This document shows positions 60,707 to 64,000 of a stretch of 64,000 nucleotides of DNA, piece by piece. The notes beneath the pieces were generated by a model. It saw only the letters and a program-made list of their open reading frames with translations. It made no database searches and was not told the origin of the DNA. Each line of letters starts with the position of its first letter. Position 1 is the stretch's first letter. Source of the stretch: a virus. A program made the position numbers and the translations under genes. Location: positions 124,001 to 188,000 of IMG/VR virus record IMGVR_UViG_3300043426_000266; one strand, given 5' to 3'.

Positions 60707-60725
60707 AGTATATTTAGTTAACGCA

Positions 60726-60876
60726 TTAACCCCGGAGAGACCAGCCTCTCCGGGGTTAAATGTCTGACCTTTCTGGAGTTGGGTCAGAGGGGGTAGTGCC
60801 CATTCTACACTTACCCTTTATGATAAACTTAACATTCATGAGACTTTCTCATGAATCAATCGGTGTTAAGTTTATC
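60726..60876. ncRNA. Candidate structured noncoding RNA with four consecutive hairpins
   Basis: No ORF. Hairpins in order: 60726-60759, a 14-bp perfect stem TTAACCCCGGAGAG / CTCTCCGGGGTTAA; 60764-60787, CTGACC/GGTCAG; 60791-60816, GGGTAGTG/CAC(T)TACCC; 60822-60876, a 13-bp outer stem GATAAACTTAACA / TGTTAAGTTTATC enclosing a 9-bp inner stem TTCATGAGA-CTT-TCTCATGAA. It lies between two terminators with the same core, which suggests a separate RNA rather than a UTR. It could also be a DNA element such as an origin or packaging site. Strand unknown. Confidence 0.45.
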
Positions 60877-60994
60877 ACATACTAATAGAAAAAAATTGTA
60901 TTTAAAGATATGTATGCAGCTTACGATTATTTCATAAGACAATCTTTGAACCAGTCAAATTTGAACTCTTTGAGTTTACAATCCTGAAAAAATA
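60877..60994. other. Noncoding AT-rich stretch, no gene seen
   Basis: Between the hairpin region and the terminator at 60995. No ORF; one small hairpin AACTC-TTT-GAGTT at 60964-60976. May be the rest of the candidate RNA. Confidence 0.4.
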
Positions 60995-61022
60995 AAGGGG
61001 CAATTGCCCCTTCTACTTTTTT
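60995..61022. terminator. Bidirectional terminator
   Basis: AAGGGGCAATTGCCCCTT with T run on the plus side and an A-rich left side; also serves the minus-strand polymerase gene ending at 61024. Confidence 0.8.
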
Positions 61023-61023
61023 G

Positions 61024-62754
61024 TCAATTAACGGTTATTTCCTGATACATCTTAGCGGGTAGTTTGTGCGCGGCAGCAAAGTCTTTATGAAGATCTTGTA
61101 ATGTTTTTAATTTGTACAAGTCTCGACACGTCGTAATTGCATTTGCATACCCCCCGGTCAGATTCACACAAACATAACGGTGTTGGAATGAATCAATCCC
61201 TTGTATCTTACATATCTCAAATACCGTGTTTCTTCGACACAACCCCAGCAAGATACCGATCTTAGGATAAGCTGATATCAAATCCAGGTCGTAGTTATGA
61301 ATCGTTGTTCTAGATTTTAAGAACGTTTTATCATCTTTAACTAATTGGATTCCTATATCTTCAAGATGAGTCGCCTCTAGAATATTAATCCAAAGTTCCT
61401 TACCAATAACCATCTTGTCAATCTCTTCCTTCATTCGATCAGAAGTTGTAGACATAACCTGGTCATTCTCTAGGCAGAAAGTATGCAAGGCATCACATAG
61501 TTTTCTAGGGTTAGAGTTAAAGTCTTTAATTTGAGAATTACCCAACAACAAAGGTAACTTGGTGCTGATGTCTTTAAACTTCTCATCGAACTCCTCTACG
61601 CGAATACAGTCAATCAAACCATAAGCACAGTATTCCTTTTTAAAGTGTTTCTGCATCACCATGTGCCATCTCCCAGTACCCGTAGGGATGCCTTTTAATA
61701 ACTCATGTTCTACGTGATATTTACCTTGACCCAGATACTTCGTTGTTAAGTAGTCTAATGAATAAGAAGGCTCTGCTTTCATTTTACGAAGACCGCGAAA
61801 TAAGGAAGCAGGGTCAATAAAGTAAAATGGTGAAGTGGAATATACTGTATGCCATTGTTCCGATACTGCCAGGGGTCTAGAAGTACCATCATCTTTACGT
61901 TTCACTAATGGTCCTCGTTTGAATTCAAAATGTTTGAATTCAGGAGGAACAGAGGAATGAGAGAAAATGTCTTTAGGATCAACATTAGCATCCCTGAGGA
62001 TATCTAATATTACACTCATATCGTAGTTGATGTTCCAAAAACCAATAACGTCAGGCATCCATTCATTGGCTTTCTCGTACATCTTTTTAATTCCATCAAC
62101 CATATTGTTAACGAAATCTAATTCTAGTTTAATCTTTCTATCTTTTATTTCTGGCAACTCATCTTCAATAAACTTACGATATTCTTCAGCAGTGTCTCCA
62201 GGATTAACCCACTTGTTTAAAACAACCTGATAAGCTTTGTCTTTAAAACTCATGCTAAAGATAATCATCCCAAGATTACCATTCATGTCAAATTCAGTAT
62301 CTTGAACCGCGACAGTTAAACGGCTACGGGTACTGCGTTTGAATTTCTTTTCGTATTGAAGCTTAACAACAGAGTTAATGTCAATATCACAACCGTATAC
62401 AAACGGGCTACGAAAGCACTCTGCTAATCGCATTTGCGGGGTGTAGGGTTTACTAAGTTTGTACTGGACTTGACGAATCAGGTCACGTTGAGTTGTTTTG
62501 TAATTGATTAAGTTCTGTAGGTATTCTGTCTCTAATTTGTATTGATGTTTTTGATGCGCTTTTTTTGTAATCCAAAAATCACGTTTAACGTTCTCATGGA
62601 ACACATACTCAGGGGTACACCCGTCAGTACCATCTGCGTTTTTAACAAAACGATTACGTTTAACAAATACAGCGTCCCCCTCATGGGATTTATTATTAAT
62701 TGCGTAGCATGAATGAATATATTCAAATTCAGGATTATTAACATCGGTACTCAT
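61024..62754 (-). CDS. DNA polymerase B, N-terminal half (exonuclease and motif A)
   Basis: Starts at ATG 62754 on the minus strand, behind GGAGGATAC; 576 aa. All three proofreading exonuclease motifs are present: Exo I QDTEFD (D152, E154), Exo II GFWNINYD (D245) and Exo III YGLID (Y378, D382). Motif A of the polymerase site is YDLDLISAYPK (D491, YP 496-497). The protein stops ~80 residues later with no motif B or C; these are in the 718-aa product of 30588-32744 on the other strand. Each half alone would lack catalytic residues for synthesis, so they should work as a complex. Confidence 0.88.
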   Translation of the reverse strand: MSTDVNNPEFEYIHSCYAINNKSHEGDAVFVKRNRFVKNADGTDGCTPEYVFHENVKRDFWITKKAHQKHQYKLETEYLQNLINYKTTQRDLIRQVQYKLSKPYTPQMRLAECFRSPFVYGCDIDINSVVKLQYEKKFKRSTRSRLTVAVQDTEFDMNGNLGMIIFSMSFKDKAYQVVLNKWVNPGDTAEEYRKFIEDELPEIKDRKIKLELDFVNNMVDGIKKMYEKANEWMPDVIGFWNINYDMSVILDILRDANVDPKDIFSHSSVPPEFKHFEFKRGPLVKRKDDGTSRPLAVSEQWHTVYSTSPFYFIDPASLFRGLRKMKAEPSYSLDYLTTKYLGQGKYHVEHELLKGIPTGTGRWHMVMQKHFKKEYCAYGLIDCIRVEEFDEKFKDISTKLPLLLGNSQIKDFNSNPRKLCDALHTFCLENDQVMSTTSDRMKEEIDKMVIGKELWINILEATHLEDIGIQLVKDDKTFLKSRTTIHNYDLDLISAYPKIGILLGLCRRNTVFEICKIQGIDSFQHRYVCVNLTGGYANAITTCRDLYKLKTLQDLHKDFAAAHKLPAKMYQEITVN

Positions 62755-62811
62755 TTTTGTATCCTCCAACCTTCACATATACTCAAACCTCGTTTTATTA
62801 AAAATAAAAAT

Positions 62812-62835
62812 AGATATATATTATTTACATGCACA
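62812..62835 (+). promoter_or_regulatory. Early-type promoter box
   Basis: AGATATATATTATTTACATG, perfect core, ~30 bases before GTG 62864. Confidence 0.75.
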
Positions 62836-62863
62836 CTAACCGTGTTTTATCAAGGAGACTATC

Positions 62864-63379
62864 GTGTCAACTATCTTAACTTTTAATCATGATCCAGAAG
62901 CAATATATGAACTAGACCAATATTTTGATATTGTAAGCAATATCGAGAATGATCTTATCCGTCAAATCTTTGCAGCAGTTTTAGGGGAATGGCAGGGTGA
63001 TCTAGAATCAGACGATTGGGGTGAATATACCCACTACGAATTAGTTAAAAAACTATCAGATGAAGAAATGGAAGCATTAATAAATATTTATTCTGAAATT
63101 ACCAATTTACCAATCAGCGTAATAGGGCTTCTAAGTTTTTATGAGTCTACTACTATTGACAATGACAATTACCAACTCGATTATACAGATGATGTTGTTG
63201 GGGTGGGTTTTGAAGACTTTATTAATGCGAATCTTTCTAAATCAATCTTTGAAAATGATTTCTCAGTCTCTACTACTAAATCACCATTTGAAGATGAACC
63301 AAACGCGATTAGTGTTCAGATAGAAGGAAAATTCTCCTTGTTATTTGAATTGATTGAAGAATTCAATCAAGACGTTTAA
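62864..63379 (+). CDS. Unknown acidic 171-aa early protein
   Basis: GTG 62864 behind AAGGAG and a near-perfect promoter box, own terminator at 63388. Strongly acidic, strand at both ends (STILTFNHD; ISVQIEGKFSLLFELI), similar in general plan to the acidic proteins at 25-30 kb. No family recognised; possibly host takeover. Confidence 0.65.
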   Translation: MSTILTFNHDPEAIYELDQYFDIVSNIENDLIRQIFAAVLGEWQGDLESDDWGEYTHYELVKKLSDEEMEALINIYSEITNLPISVIGLLSFYESTTIDNDNYQLDYTDDVVGVGFEDFINANLSKSIFENDFSVSTTKSPFEDEPNAISVQIEGKFSLLFELIEEFNQDV

Positions 63380-63387
63380 TTAAATTC

Positions 63388-63418
63388 AAGGAGCTTCGGC
63401 TCCTTGTTTTTTTTTTTG
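63388..63418 (+). terminator. Intrinsic terminator with TTCG loop
   Basis: CAAGGAGC-TTCG-GCTCCTTG plus a long T run. Confidence 0.9.
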
Positions 63419-63469
63419 CACTCGTTGATATTCAATCATTTTATGAGTCAGGTTTTCATCGAGGTCGTC

Positions 63470-64000
63470 ATGGATTTATTTAAAGGAGCACTCTCTTTGG
63501 AGTCAGCTCAGTTCCTTGATACCGATTTTGCCGAGGAACTCTTAAACGAACTCCAGCGATTAAGAGACATTGGTGATTTTGGTCAAGCAGCAATGAAGAA
63601 ATGTAAAGTGTCTGCAATTACAAAACTATATACAGACATTGATTTACAGTTTGTTATTTCAGATCAAATTCAAAATAACGCATATTTTATTCTCCCGCAC
63701 ATGGATAAAAACCATCCATTCTTTAAACAGATGGGGTTATCCCCGGATTGGGCTTCTTCTTCAACCACACTACAGTCTATTCGTGAAGCTGCAAGTAAGT
63801 CTAAAGATGCTGGGGTTGACTTGCGCACAGGACGTGTTAAAGGTTATTTTAAACAAGTAAAAGTAACCATCGTCATGTCGCATAATTTCTTTGTTGATAA
63901 GAAATGGAAAACCCAAGAAATTGCAGGCATCTTCGCACATGAGTTAGGTCATGCATTTACCTACTTTGAATACTTCGGTAATATCGTCCGTCGCTCGATG
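63470..64000 (+). CDS. Zinc metalloprotease-like protein (HELGH), cut by window end
   Basis: Open frame from ATG 63470 (behind GAGGTCG) to the last base: 177 codons with no stop. IAGIFAHELGHAFTYFEYF (residues 151-169) holds the HExxH zincin motif (His157, Glu158, His161); the third ligand must lie beyond the window. The N-terminal 130 residues are helical with no recognised domain. It may be a prohead-type or other virion-associated protease, or act on host proteins; sequence seen so far does not decide. Confidence 0.7.
   Translation, partial: MDLFKGALSLESAQFLDTDFAEELLNELQRLRDIGDFGQAAMKKCKVSAITKLYTDIDLQFVISDQIQNNAYFILPHMDKNHPFFKQMGLSPDWASSSTTLQSIREAASKSKDAGVDLRTGRVKGYFKQVKVTIVMSHNFFVDKKWKTQEIAGIFAHELGHAFTYFEYFGNIVRRSM

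Noticed and set aside
60726-60876. tRNA, tmRNA or group I intron in the noncoding hairpin region
   Set aside because: No T-loop or anticodon arm pattern, no CCA end, and the flanking genes are complete separate genes on opposite strands, so no exons to join.
61024-62754. Polymerase N-terminal half as a frameshift or intron-broken gene
   Set aside because: Downstream on the same strand there is no C-terminal frame; the C-terminal half is found elsewhere with its own start, ribosome site and full length.
63639-63860. 73-codon plus-strand frame
   Set aside because: Overlaps, in another frame, the HELGH protease gene, which is open from 63470 to the window end and has a real ribosome site.

Overview
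This window looks like part of the genome of a very large ('jumbo') tailed phage of the phiKZ/EL/OBP type, infecting a Gram-negative bacterium I cannot name. It is AT-rich and packed with genes. It has no tRNA, rRNA, CRISPR array or insertion sequence that I could find. The assignment rests on pieces of multisubunit RNA polymerases (a beta' N-terminal piece with NADFDGD, a beta C-terminal piece, and two different beta' C-terminal pieces), a family-B DNA polymerase divided between two distant genes, a phage GroEL, and a recurring early-promoter box like the phiKZ TATATTA(C) element. Gene order also fits phiKZ as I remember it: a 621-aa highly expressed protein sits directly before the beta' N-terminal gene, as the nuclear shell protein gp54 sits before gp55; beta C, beta' C and an SF2 helicase run together like gp71-73, gp74 and gp75; a second beta' C-terminal gene (gp80-like) follows.

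Layout. 0.1-3.9 kb: papain-like hydrolase, small unknowns, muramidase endolysin. 4.0-8.6 kb: an R2-like (ribonucleotide reductase small subunit) protein without recognisable metal ligands, a P-loop NMP-kinase-like protein, unknowns, a membrane protein and two structured noncoding stretches. 8.6-13.2 kb: GroEL, a SpoT/MESH1-like HD hydrolase, unknowns. 13.25-19.25 kb (minus): repeat-rich 1330-aa tail fibre and partners. 19.3-24.3 kb: DHFR fused to a dUTPase/Dcd-like domain, thymidylate synthase, a DUF1653 protein. 25.3-30.5 kb: a tightly coupled run of small acidic unknown proteins, some probably paralogous. 30.6-32.7 kb: C-terminal half of DNA polymerase B. 34.0-38.0 kb: shell-protein candidate and RNAP beta' N. 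38.0-42.4 kb: small unknowns, SbcD/Mre11-like nuclease, SSB-like protein. 42.5-53.5 kb: three ~500-aa proteins, then RNAP beta C, beta' C and helicase. 54.1-57.2 kb (minus): acidic P/E/T-rich protein, virion-type RNAP beta' C, unknown. 57.2-60.6 kb: a large protein whose frame appears to continue through a -1 shift at a 7-T run. 60.6-61.0 kb: 450 bp with no gene but four stable hairpins between two near-identical terminators. 61.0-62.75 kb (minus): N-terminal half of DNA polymerase B. 62.8-64.0 kb: an acidic protein and a HELGH metalloprotease cut off by the window end.

How it fits together. Plus-strand blocks start with an early-type promoter box (ATATATTATTTACATGA-like), are translated from tightly spaced or overlapping genes, and end in strong GC hairpin + T-run terminators. 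They supply nucleotides (R2-like, NMP kinase, DHFR, TS), replication and repair (split PolB, SSB-like, SbcD-like, SF2 helicase) and transcription (nonvirion RNAP). Minus-strand genes include the tail fibre and the virion-type RNAP piece and are probably mostly late and structural. About half of the genes have no function I can recognise.
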